This document shows, piece by piece, positions 1-6,010 of a stretch of DNA of 6,010 nt (position 1 is its first letter; each line of letters starts with the position of its first letter). A model generated the notes under the pieces. That model did no database searches. It saw nothing but the letters and a program-made list of their open reading frames with translations, and was not told the origin of the DNA. Position numbers and translations under genes: made by a program. Origin of the DNA: Paracoccus sp. (in: a-proteobacteria) (GTDB lineage: Bacteria; Pseudomonadota; Alphaproteobacteria; Rhodobacterales; Rhodobacteraceae). The stretch covers positions 20,909 through 26,918 of the forward strand of contig JAGPGI010000002.1 of NCBI GenBank assembly GCA_018056045.1, read 5' to 3'.

Positions 1-1895
1 TGCTTGGTGCGCTGATCGCGCTGCCGGCGATCTGGCTGATCCTGCGGGTGATGCCGCCTGTGCCGAAACTGGTGCGCTTTCCCGGCACGCGGCTGCTTCT
101 GGGGCTCAGGGACGCGCATCCCGTGGCGCGGCATACGCCGTGGTGGCTGCTGTTGCTGCGGGTGCTGGCGATCGCGGCGCTGATCCTGGGCTTTGCCGGT
201 CCGGTCTGGAAGCCGCTGCCCGATCAGGGCGGGCAGGGGCCGTTGCTGATTGTCATGGATGCAGGCTGGGCCGCTGCGCCCGACTGGCCCGAACGTCAGG
301 CCCGCGTCCTGCGGGCGCTGGATCGCGCCTCGGGGGCGGGGCAGCCGGCGGCGATGATCGTCGCGGATGGCGCGGCGACCGGGGCGCTGCCCTTTCAGCC
401 GGCGGACGAGGTTGCCGCCCGCCTGCGCGCCCTGACCCCCGCCGCATGGGAAACCCGCTATCCGGGCGATCCCGCGGCCCTGCTGGCCGGGGCGCCGCAA
501 TCGGGCATCTCGACGCTGTGGCTCAGCGACGGGCTGGAACATCCGGGCCGCGCGGGCCTGCTCTCGGCGCTGTCCGCGCGGGGCGAGGTGACCGTGGTCC
601 CGCCCGCCGCGGCGCGGCTGTCGCTGGAGCTGGTCGCCGGCGACCGCCCGGCGCTGCGCCTGCGCGCCACCAGTCCCGGCACGCCGCCCGCCATATTGGC
701 CATCGGCCTTGACCCGCAGGGCGCGCCCCGCGAACTGGCGCGGCTCGGCCCCGACGAGGCCGCGCCCGAAACCGCATCCGGCATCACCACCCGGATGATC
801 CAGATTGATCTGCCCTCGGAGCTGCGCAACCGCATTGCCCGCTTCGAGATCGAGGGCCAGCGCAGCGCCGGGGCCATCGTGCTGGCCGATGACAGCCTGC
901 GCCGGCGCAAGGTGGCGCTGGTCGGGGACGACCGCGCGACCGAGACCCAGCGGCTGCTCTCGCCGCTGCATTACCTGCGCCGCGCGCTGGCTCCCAGCGC
1001 CGACCTGATCGAAGGCGGGCTTGAGGACGTGCTGCAGGCCTCGCCCGATGTGGTGATCATGGTCGACCAGATCGGCCTGCCCGACAGCCCGGCGCTGGCC
1101 GAATGGCTGGATAAGGGCGGGCTTCTGGTGCGTTTTGCCGGCCCGCGCATGGCTGCCTCCGAGCGGCTGCGGGACGAACCCTTCCTGCCGGTCACGCTGC
1201 GCGAGGGCGGGCGCGATATCGGCGGCGCGCTGAGCTGGGGCGAGCCGCGCGGGCTGGCGCCTTTCCCGCCCGAGGGGCCTTTCGCGGGGCTGGACGTGCC
1301 TGCGGACGCCACCGTGCGCGCCCAGCTTCTGGCCGAGCCGGCGCCCGATCTTGCGCAAAAGGTGCTGGCGCAGCTTAGCGACGGCACGCCGCTGGTCACC
1401 CGGGCCCCCGTGGGGCAGGGGCAGACGGTGTTCTTCCACACCTCGGCCAATGCCGAATGGACCAATCTGGCGATCTCGGGCCTGTTCGTCGAGATGCTGC
1501 AGCGTCTGGTCCAGACCGCCCGCGCCAGCACGCCGCAGCCCGATACCGCCCCCGCCGCCGACACCTTCTGGACGCCCGAACAGGTGCTGGACGGCTTTGG
1601 CCGCGCGCAGGAGCCGGCCGATCCGGTGCCGGTCTCGGCCGGCGATTTCGCCAGGGGCGCGGCTCCCGGCGCGCCAGCCGGGCTTTACCGGGCGGGCGAG
1701 CGGGTCGCGGCGCTGAATGCGGGCGGGGCCCTGGCGCTGGCCGAATGGCCCGGCGCGCGGGTGGAAAATGCGGCGCGCACGGCGGGGCTCGACCTGCGCG
1801 GCTGGCTGATCGCGCTGGCGGCGGTCCTGTTTGCGCTGGACGCCCTGGGCAGCGCATGGCTGGCGCGCGGCATCGGACAAAGGGGGCTGGCATGA
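1..1895 (+). CDS. BatA-type membrane protein with degenerate VWA-like domain (5' partial; N-terminal half of the BatA/DUF4159 family)
   Basis: The reading frame is open to the left edge (first whole codon at 3), so the true start lies outside; the GTG at 48 sits inside the first membrane segment region and is not a start. About 630 residues are visible. Numbering from codon 3: TM1 is residues 1-16, followed by a basic loop with the BatA-like RFPGTRLLLGL motif, then TM2 at about 47-69. A VWA-like domain follows, but the MIDAS DxSxS is replaced by DAGWA (D at 258-260), while a later LSDG motif remains. The middle region (about 300-505) looks like a Rossmann/GATase1-like fold, with EWLDKGG at 1101-1121 and a conserved-looking GQGQTVFFHTSA segment. 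A C-terminal TM lies at about 600-619. The basic TM1-TM2 loop and basic tail put the bulk domain in the periplasm. There is no cysteine. It overlaps the next gene by ATGA. Family placement comes from recalled similarity; biochemical function is unknown. Confidence 0.8.
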   Translation, partial: LGALIALPAIWLILRVMPPVPKLVRFPGTRLLLGLRDAHPVARHTPWWLLLLRVLAIAALILGFAGPVWKPLPDQGGQGPLLIVMDAGWAAAPDWPERQARVLRALDRASGAGQPAAMIVADGAATGALPFQPADEVAARLRALTPAAWETRYPGDPAALLAGAPQSGISTLWLSDGLEHPGRAGLLSALSARGEVTVVPPAAARLSLELVAGDRPALRLRATSPGTPPAILAIGLDPQGAPRELARLGPDEAAPETASGITTRMIQIDLPSELRNRIARFEIEGQRSAGAIVLADDSLRRRKVALVGDDRATETQRLLSPLHYLRRALAPSADLIEGGLEDVLQASPDVVIMVDQIGLPDSPALAEWLDKGGLLVRFAGPRMAASERLRDEPFLPVTLREGGRDIGGALSWGEPRGLAPFPPEGPFAGLDVPADATVRAQLLAEPAPDLAQKVLAQLSDGTPLVTRAPVGQGQTVFFHTSANAEWTNLAISGLFVEMLQRLVQTARASTPQPDTAPAADTFWTPEQVLDGFGRAQEPADPVPVSAGDFARGAAPGAPAGLYRAGERVAALNAGGALALAEWPGARVENAARTAGLDLRGWLIALAAVLFALDALGSAWLARGIGQRGLA

Positions 1896-2752
1896 CACGG
1901 ATTTTCCTGATTCTAGCCCCAGTTCTGGCCCCAATTCTGGCCCTGATCCTTGCCGCCACGCCGGTGCTGGCGCAGGAACAGCCCGATCCACGGCTGATCC
2001 GCGCCGCCGACGAGGTGGCGCTGGCCTATGTCGTAACCGGCGACCCCGAGATCGACGAGATCTCGGCGGCGGGCCTGCGCGGCATCTCGCAGGTGCTGGC
2101 CGAGCGCACCACGGTCGAGCCGGGCGAGCCCATCGGTCTTGATCTGGACCGGGACGATCTGTCCTTGCTGACCTTTCTCTACTGGCCGGTGAGCGATGAT
2201 CAGCCCTCGCCCTCGCCGCAGGCCTATGTGCGGCTGAACCATTTCCTGCGCTCGGGCGGGATGATCCTGTTCGACACCCGCGACGGCGACATTGCCGGGC
2301 TTGGCGGGCCGAACGGGACGGCGGCGCTGAAACGGCTGGCCGCACCGCTGGACATTCCGCCGCTGGCGCCGGTGCCGCGCGATCATGTGCTGACCCGGAC
2401 CTTTTACCTGCTGCAGGATTTCCCCGGCCGCTATCAGGGCCGCGACAACTGGGCCGAGGCCCCGCCCGCGGACGCCGCCGCCGCCGAGGGCGTGCCGTTT
2501 CGCAGCCTCAATGACGGCGTCTCGCCTGTCGTCATCGGCGGCAATTCCTGGGCCGAGGCATGGGCGCTGGACGAAAACGGCCTGCCGATGTTCAGCGTCG
2601 GCTCGGGCCTTGACGGCGAGCGCCAGCGCGAGATGGCTTACCGCTTTGGCGTCAATCTGATCATGTATGTGATGACCGGGAACTACAAATCCGATCAGGT
2701 GCATGTCCCCGCGCTGCTCGACAGGCTGCGGCAAGAGGAGGCGATCCGGTGA
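1892..2752 (+). CDS. Secreted DUF4159 domain protein
   Basis: 286 residues. The ATG at 1892 overlaps the previous stop (ATGA). An AAAGGGGG Shine-Dalgarno-like stretch at 1879-1886 sits 5 bases upstream, and the first codons are A/T-richer than the surroundings, as at real starts. The frame is open back to 1457, but that part lies wholly over the upstream gene. Residues 1-27 form a signal peptide: MTR, a long hydrophobic core of I/V-L-A-P/L repeats, and a PVLA-Q cleavage site. There is no lipobox cysteine, so a soluble periplasmic protein is expected. The DUF4159 domain spans about 42-265, with recognisable stretches LAYVVTGDPEIDEIS, FLYWPV, HFLRSGGMILFDTRDGD, LTRTFYLLQDFPGRYQG and NDGVSPVVIGGN. 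In many relatives, as I recall, this domain is the C-terminal part of one protein of about 920 residues with the BatA part; here it is separate. Function is unknown; its translational coupling to both neighbours suggests a joint complex. Confidence 0.82.
   Translation: MTRIFLILAPVLAPILALILAATPVLAQEQPDPRLIRAADEVALAYVVTGDPEIDEISAAGLRGISQVLAERTTVEPGEPIGLDLDRDDLSLLTFLYWPVSDDQPSPSPQAYVRLNHFLRSGGMILFDTRDGDIAGLGGPNGTAALKRLAAPLDIPPLAPVPRDHVLTRTFYLLQDFPGRYQGRDNWAEAPPADAAAAEGVPFRSLNDGVSPVVIGGNSWAEAWALDENGLPMFSVGSGLDGERQREMAYRFGVNLIMYVMTGNYKSDQVHVPALLDRLRQEEAIR
1910..1957 (+). repeat. Four imperfect 12-bp tandem units in the signal peptide core
   Basis: Units at 1910-1921, 1922-1933, 1934-1945 and 1946-1957 each encode a hydrophobic tetrapeptide: ILAP, VLAP, ILAL, ILAA. 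The first three units differ from one another at only a few positions; the fourth is more diverged. The repeat builds most of the hydrophobic core of the DUF4159 protein's signal peptide and is in frame. Confidence 0.75.
2733..2741 (+). promoter_or_regulatory. Strong ribosome binding site deciding a GTG start
   Basis: AAGAGGAGG lies inside the end of the DUF4159 gene, 7 bases before the GTG at 2749. It is the best Shine-Dalgarno match in the window and supports the GTG start, which overlaps the previous stop as GTGA. Confidence 0.8.
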
Positions 2753-4857
2753 ACGGGCTGAATTTCGATCCTCTGCTGCCATGGCCGCTGGTGGGGGGCG
2801 TCGCGGCGCTGGCGGTTCTGGTCATGCTATGGTCCCTGTGGCGGGGCTTGCGGGGCTGGTTCTGGCGCGGCCTCGCTGGCCTTGCCGCGGCGGCGGCCCT
2901 TGCCGGGCCGGCGCTTGAATCCGGCGTGCGCAACATGCTGAGCGATATCGTGATCCTGCTCGACGACCGCAGCGCCAGCCAGTCGTTGCCGGGCCGCAGC
3001 GAACAGGCCGACGCCGCCATCGAGGAACTGACCCGGCAGCTGAACGCCCTGCCGGGCACCGAGATCCGCCGCGTCACCGTGGGCGACGACCCCGACGGCT
3101 CGCTGATCGGCACCGCCCTGACCCGCGCGCTGGCCGCCGAGCCGCAGACACGCGTCGCCGGCATTATCGCCGTCACCGACGGGCAGGCCCATGACGCCGC
3201 GATGCTGCCGGCGGATGCGCCGGCGCCGGTCCATGTCCTGCTGACCGGAACGCCTGCCGACTGGGATCGGCGGCTGGTGATCGAGGAGGCCCCGGCCTAT
3301 GGCCTGATCGGCCAGCCGGTCAGCATCCGGGTCCGGATAGAGGATCAGGGCGCCATCCCGCCCGAGGTTGCGCAGATGCCGTCGCGCCTGAACATCTCGG
3401 TCGACGGTCAGGATGCGCGCAGCATTGATCTGCCTGCGGGCGTGACGCTGGATCTGCCGGTGGTGCCCGAACATGCCGGGCAGAACGTGGTCTCGATCGG
3501 CTTTGACGCGCCCGGGGCCAGCCCGCCCGAGCTGACCGACCGCAACAATTCCGCCGCCATCCAGATCCAGGGCGTCCATGACCGGCTGCGGGTGCTGCTG
3601 GTCTCGGGCGAGCCGCATCCGGGTGAAAGAACATGGCGCAACCTGCTGAAATCGGACGCGAATGTCGATCTTATCCATTTCACCATCCTGCGCCCGCCAG
3701 ACAAGATGGACGCGGTCCCGGTGGACGAACTGTCGCTGATCGCCTTTCCGACGCAGGAACTGTTCATGGAGCGGATCCGCGATTTCGACCTGATCATCTT
3801 TGACCGCTACCGGGTGCGCGGCATCCTGTTGCCGCAATATTTCGACAATATCCGCCGCTATGTCGAAGAGGGCGGCGCGGTGCTGGTCGCCGCCGGCCCC
3901 GAAATGTCGACTGTCGAAAGCCTGAACCTGTCGCCCTTGGGCGCGATCCTGCCCGCACGCCCGACCGGCCGCGTCTATGACCAGCCGTTCCTGCCGCGCC
4001 TGACCGAAGAGGGCGACCGCCACCCGGTCACCGCCGGGCTGACCGGCACCCCGCGCGAGGGGCGGGACGACCATTGGGGGCGTTGGCTGCGCATGTCGCA
4101 GGTGATCCCGAACCCGCGTGCACAGGTGGTGATGACCGGCGCCAATGACGCGCCCCTGCTGATCCTTGACCGCGTGGGCAAGGGGCGGGTGGCGCTTTTG
4201 ACCTCGGATCAGGTCTGGCTCTGGGGGCGCGGCTTCGAGGGCGGTGGCCCGCAGCTCGAGCTGCTGCGCCGCATCGCGCATTGGTCGATGAAGGAGCCCG
4301 ATCTCGAGGAAGAGGCGCTGACCGCCGAGGTCTCGGACGGGCTGACGGTCACCATCACCCGCCGCACCATGGAGCGCGGCGCCAGCCCGATCCGCATCAC
4401 CCGGCCGGATGGCGAAACCCTGACGCTGCCGCTGACCGAAACCGGCCCCGGCCGTTTTTCGGCGCGCTGGATCGCGCCGGGTCCGGGCCTCTACCGGCTG
4501 ACGGATGGCGAGATCACCCGCGTTCTGGCGCTGGGTCCCGCCGCCCCCCGCGAATTCGAGGAAACCGTGGCCTCGGGCGCCGCATTCGCGCCTCTGGTCG
4601 AGGCGACGCGGGGCGCGGTGCTGAACCTTGCGGATGGCGTCCCCCGGCTGCGCATGGTGCGCGAGGGGCGCCCGGCGCATGGGCAGGGCGTCGGCGGCAA
4701 CGACTGGATCGGCATCACGCCCCGCGAGGCGGCCTCGGTCAGCAGCATGACCCATCGCCCGATCCTGCCGGCATGGGGCTGGCTCATGCTGATCGCGGGA
4801 CTGGCGCTGACCGGCTGGCTGGCCGAGGGGCGCGGATGGTCGCGTCGTGCCGGCTGA
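2749..4857 (+). CDS. Membrane-anchored VWA and GATase1-like domain protein
   Basis: 702 residues, GTG start set by the AAGAGGAGG site at 2733-2741. TM1 (13-31), a basic loop (WRGLRGWFWRG) and TM2 (41-57) are followed by a VWA-like domain (about 64-170) whose metal-site residues all look present: DRSAS (73-77), T122 in GTAL, and D144 in TDG. Residues 172-275 look like a beta-rich Ig/CARDB-type segment. Residues 278-512 resemble the GATase1-like fold (RLRVLLVSGEPH, DLIIFDRYRVRG, YVEEGGAVLVAAGPE, GKGRVALLTSDQVWLWGRG), but with no cysteine anywhere the amidotransferase reaction is ruled out. A beta-rich segment (520-595) precedes a C-terminal TM (675-692) with a basic tail. Topology therefore places the soluble part in the periplasm. 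The gene is translationally coupled to the DUF4159 gene. It is commonly labelled a putative glutamine amidotransferase or membrane protein; a MoxR-linked metal-dependent binding role is my inference. Confidence 0.78.
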   Translation: MNGLNFDPLLPWPLVGGVAALAVLVMLWSLWRGLRGWFWRGLAGLAAAAALAGPALESGVRNMLSDIVILLDDRSASQSLPGRSEQADAAIEELTRQLNALPGTEIRRVTVGDDPDGSLIGTALTRALAAEPQTRVAGIIAVTDGQAHDAAMLPADAPAPVHVLLTGTPADWDRRLVIEEAPAYGLIGQPVSIRVRIEDQGAIPPEVAQMPSRLNISVDGQDARSIDLPAGVTLDLPVVPEHAGQNVVSIGFDAPGASPPELTDRNNSAAIQIQGVHDRLRVLLVSGEPHPGERTWRNLLKSDANVDLIHFTILRPPDKMDAVPVDELSLIAFPTQELFMERIRDFDLIIFDRYRVRGILLPQYFDNIRRYVEEGGAVLVAAGPEMSTVESLNLSPLGAILPARPTGRVYDQPFLPRLTEEGDRHPVTAGLTGTPREGRDDHWGRWLRMSQVIPNPRAQVVMTGANDAPLLILDRVGKGRVALLTSDQVWLWGRGFEGGGPQLELLRRIAHWSMKEPDLEEEALTAEVSDGLTVTITRRTMERGASPIRITRPDGETLTLPLTETGPGRFSARWIAPGPGLYRLTDGEITRVLALGPAAPREFEETVASGAAFAPLVEATRGAVLNLADGVPRLRMVREGRPAHGQGVGGNDWIGITPREAASVSSMTHRPILPAWGWLMLIAGLALTGWLAEGRGWSRRAG

Positions 4858-4870
4858 AGGGCCGCGAAAC

Positions 4871-4900
4871 TTGCCAAGTTGACGCCCCGTTGCTAGGCAA
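4871..4900. repeat. Imperfect inverted repeat in the only intergenic gap
   Basis: TTGCCAAG (4871-4878) pairs with CTAGGCAA (4893-4900) with one A-A mismatch, and ACG (4882-4884) can pair with CGT (4888-4890) inside the loop. No T-run follows, so a classical intrinsic terminator is not supported. It could be an operator, a weak RNA hairpin, or chance. Confidence 0.4.
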
Positions 4901-4907
4901 ATGAAAA
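4879..4907 (+). promoter_or_regulatory. Weak promoter candidate upstream of fabZ
   Basis: TTGACG (4879-4884) matches five of six bases of the TTGACA -35 consensus. At 17-base spacing the -10 position is TGAAAA (4902-4907), only three of six matches. Transcription would start around 4914, at the edge of the fabZ ribosome binding site, leaving a very short leader. fabZ could equally be read through from upstream, since I see no terminator. Confidence 0.25.
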
Positions 4908-4913
4908 CACTCC

Positions 4914-4920
4914 AAGAGGA
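4914..4920 (+). promoter_or_regulatory. fabZ ribosome binding site
   Basis: AAGAGGA is placed 6 bases before the ATG at 4927. It supports this start over the out-of-frame ATG at 4901, which has no comparable site. Confidence 0.75.
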
Positions 4921-4926
4921 ACGCGC

Positions 4927-5406
4927 ATGGCCGCCGACGAGACCACCTACATCCCGCCGACCGAAGCCGATCTGGCGCTGATCAAGCGGATCCTGCCGCA
5001 TCGCTATCCTTTCCTGCTGGTGGACAAGGTGCGCGACATCGTGCCGATGGAAAGCTGCGTCGGGATCAAGAACGTCACCTCGAACGAGCCGCATTTCGAG
5101 GGCCATTTCCCGCAGGAGCCAGTGATGCCCGGCGTCCTGATCATCGAGGCGATAGCGCAGGCCTCGGCGGTTCTGGTCGGCTGCAGCCTTGATCTGGCCG
5201 ACAAGGGCATGGGCACCTATTTCATGTCCATCGACAAATGCCGCTTTCGCCGCAAGGTGGTGCCGGGCGACGTGCTGGAACTGCATGTCAAAACCCTGCG
5301 CGGCGGCGGCAAGGTCTGGAAATTCGAGGGCCGCGCCATCGTCGATGGCGAACTGGCCGCCGAGGCCGAGATCATGGCCATGCTGAGCCGGGGCGAAAAT
5401 GGCTGA
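4927..5406 (+). CDS. fabZ: 3-hydroxyacyl-[acyl-carrier-protein] dehydratase FabZ
   Basis: 159 residues, close to the 151 of E. coli FabZ, with a slightly longer N-terminus. FabZ is a cytoplasmic hotdog-fold enzyme that removes water from (3R)-3-hydroxyacyl-ACP to give trans-2-enoyl-ACP in fatty acid elongation. Family motifs are [13 protein letters not shown] (23-35), [22 protein letters not shown], and [10 protein letters not shown]. The catalytic pair is His60 (in GHFP) and Glu74 (in LIIEAIAQ), with the same 14-residue spacing as H54/E68 in E. coli. The conserved [10 protein letters not shown] stretch is at 106-115. Start ATG 4927 is supported by the site at 4914-4920. The gene ends inside the lpxA start (8-base overlap), so the two are translationally coupled, as is usual in lipid A operons. 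Unlike the three genes upstream, it contains cysteines (44, 86, 105). Nothing in it looks defective. Confidence 0.97.
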   Translation: MAADETTYIPPTEADLALIKRILPHRYPFLLVDKVRDIVPMESCVGIKNVTSNEPHFEGHFPQEPVMPGVLIIEAIAQASAVLVGCSLDLADKGMGTYFMSIDKCRFRRKVVPGDVLELHVKTLRGGGKVWKFEGRAIVDGELAAEAEIMAMLSRGENG

Positions 5407-6010
5407 GAGCGCCATCCATCCCTCGTCCGTGGTCGATCCCGACGCCCGGATCGGTGAGGGCTGCGAGATCGGCCCCTTCTGCGTCGTCGGTCCTCAGGTC
5501 ACGCTAGGGCGGGGCGTGGTGCTGAAATCCCATGTCGTCGTCGCCGGCGAGACCGTGATCGGCGACGAAACCGTGGTCTTTCCCTTTGCCTCGGTCGGCG
5601 AGATCCCGCAGGACCTGAAATTCAAGGGCGAACGCGCGCGTCTGGAAATCGGCGCCCGCAACCGCATCCGCGAATATGTCACCATGAATCCCGGCACCGA
5701 GGGCGGCGGCGGCGTCACCCGCGTCGGCGATGACGGGCTGTTCATGGCCGGAAGCCACGTCGCCCATGACTGCCAGATCGGCAACCGGGTGATTCTGGTC
5801 AACAATGCCTCGGTGGCGGGGCATTGCGTGCTGGAGGATGACGTGATCGTCGGCGGCCTGTCGGGCGTCCATCAATGGGTGCGCATCGGGCGCGGCGCGA
5901 TGATCGGCGCGGTGACCATGGTCACCGCCGACGTGATCCCCTTTGGCCTTGTGCAGGGGCCGCGCGGGCATCTGGACGGGCTGAACCTTGTCGGGCTGAA
6001 ACGCCGCGGC
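5399..6010 (+). CDS. lpxA: UDP-N-acetylglucosamine acyltransferase LpxA (3' partial)
   Basis: 204 residues are visible; the frame runs off the right edge and about 55-60 residues are missing compared with E. coli LpxA (262). LpxA moves a 3-hydroxyacyl chain from ACP to the 3-OH of UDP-GlcNAc, the first step of lipid A synthesis, in the cytoplasm. The visible part is the left-handed beta-helix with hexapeptide repeats, and it aligns to E. coli with an offset of two. Catalytic His123 lies in HVAHDC (E. coli H125). Asp72, His120, His142, Gln159 and Asn196 match E. coli D74, H122, H144, Q161 and N198. The LKRRG motif is at 200-204. The ruler position, G173 in E. coli, is Ala171 here. The ATG at 5399 overlaps the fabZ stop by 8 bases. 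Its Shine-Dalgarno is weak (GGGG at 5390-5393), so it probably depends on coupling to fabZ. Confidence 0.96.
   Translation, partial: MAESAIHPSSVVDPDARIGEGCEIGPFCVVGPQVTLGRGVVLKSHVVVAGETVIGDETVVFPFASVGEIPQDLKFKGERARLEIGARNRIREYVTMNPGTEGGGGVTRVGDDGLFMAGSHVAHDCQIGNRVILVNNASVAGHCVLEDDVIVGGLSGVHQWVRIGRGAMIGAVTMVTADVIPFGLVQGPRGHLDGLNLVGLKRRG

Noticed and set aside
48..53. Start of the first gene at GTG 48 or ATG 51
   Set aside because: The upstream codons 3-47 encode the hydrophobic residues of a typical BatA first TM (LGALIALPAIWLILR), so the gene begins outside the window.
458..910. A 150-codon open frame on the - strand and a + strand frame at 140-712
   Set aside because: Both overlap the BatA-type gene completely and translate to Arg/Ala/Gly-rich sequence without domains.
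1457..1891. Longer N-terminus for the DUF4159 protein from a start at 1457
   Set aside because: The extra 145 residues overlap the upstream gene in another frame and are Arg/Gly-rich noise; the signal peptide begins exactly at the ATG at 1892.
1913..2782. A 289-codon open frame on the - strand
   Set aside because: It is a mirror of the DUF4159 gene, with no domain, no convincing ribosome site and composition typical of a shadow frame.
3580..4280. A functional glutamine amidotransferase domain
   Set aside because: The fold-like motifs are present, but the protein has no cysteine and therefore no nucleophile.
4851..4864. Terminator hairpin CGGC/GCCG over the stop of the 702-residue gene
   Set aside because: The stem is only 4 bp, straddles the stop codon and has no T-run; such stems are common by chance at this GC content.
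4901..4981. Short upstream ORF starting at ATG 4901 (26 codons) overlapping the fabZ start
   Set aside because: It has no proper ribosome site, an Arg/Pro-rich shadow-like product and no leader-peptide features.
2827..5415. An 862-codon open frame on the - strand
   Set aside because: It lies opposite three well-supported reading frames (the 702-residue protein, fabZ and the start of lpxA), and its translation is low-complexity R/A/D/H-rich with no recognisable domain. Long antisense frames are expected in GC-rich DNA with strong third-position bias.

Overview
The window is a GC-rich, densely coding stretch with every gene on the + strand. Codon use with a strong G/C third position, protein similarity recalled from memory, and the fabZ-lpxA pair point to an alphaproteobacterium, probably Rhodobacterales (Paracoccus/Rhodobacter-like). 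The genus is an inference; no RNA gene or taxon marker is present.

Region 1 (1-4857) is a tightly coupled three-gene cassette of envelope proteins. The first gene, cut by the left edge, has a BatA-type N-terminus, a degenerate VWA-like domain and a C-terminal membrane anchor. It overlaps by ATGA with a secreted DUF4159 protein, which overlaps by GTGA with a 702-residue membrane protein carrying an intact-looking VWA MIDAS motif and a glutamine-amidotransferase-like domain without a cysteine nucleophile. By the positive-inside rule and the signal peptide, all three bulk domains should lie in the periplasm. None of the three visible proteins contains a cysteine. In related bacteria such genes usually follow a MoxR AAA+ ATPase and a DUF58 gene, which would lie left of this window. 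The biochemical function of these cassettes is not established; a role in envelope-protein maturation or stress tolerance is the usual proposal.

Region 2 (4858-4926) is the only real intergenic gap, 69 bases. It holds an imperfect inverted repeat, a weak promoter candidate and the fabZ ribosome binding site.

Region 3 (4927-6010) is the start of a lipid A / fatty acid synthesis operon: fabZ complete, then lpxA overlapping it by 8 bases and cut by the right edge. FabZ dehydrates 3-hydroxyacyl-ACP, and LpxA uses the same class of 3-hydroxyacyl-ACP for the first step of lipid A synthesis, so the two share a substrate pool.

I see no mobile element, CRISPR array, tRNA, rRNA or defence system. The most notable points are the two-gene form of the BatA/DUF4159 protein, the cysteine-free periplasmic trio with paired intact and degenerate VWA sites, the non-glycine residue at the LpxA acyl-chain ruler, and fabZ lying next to this cassette instead of bamA/skp.
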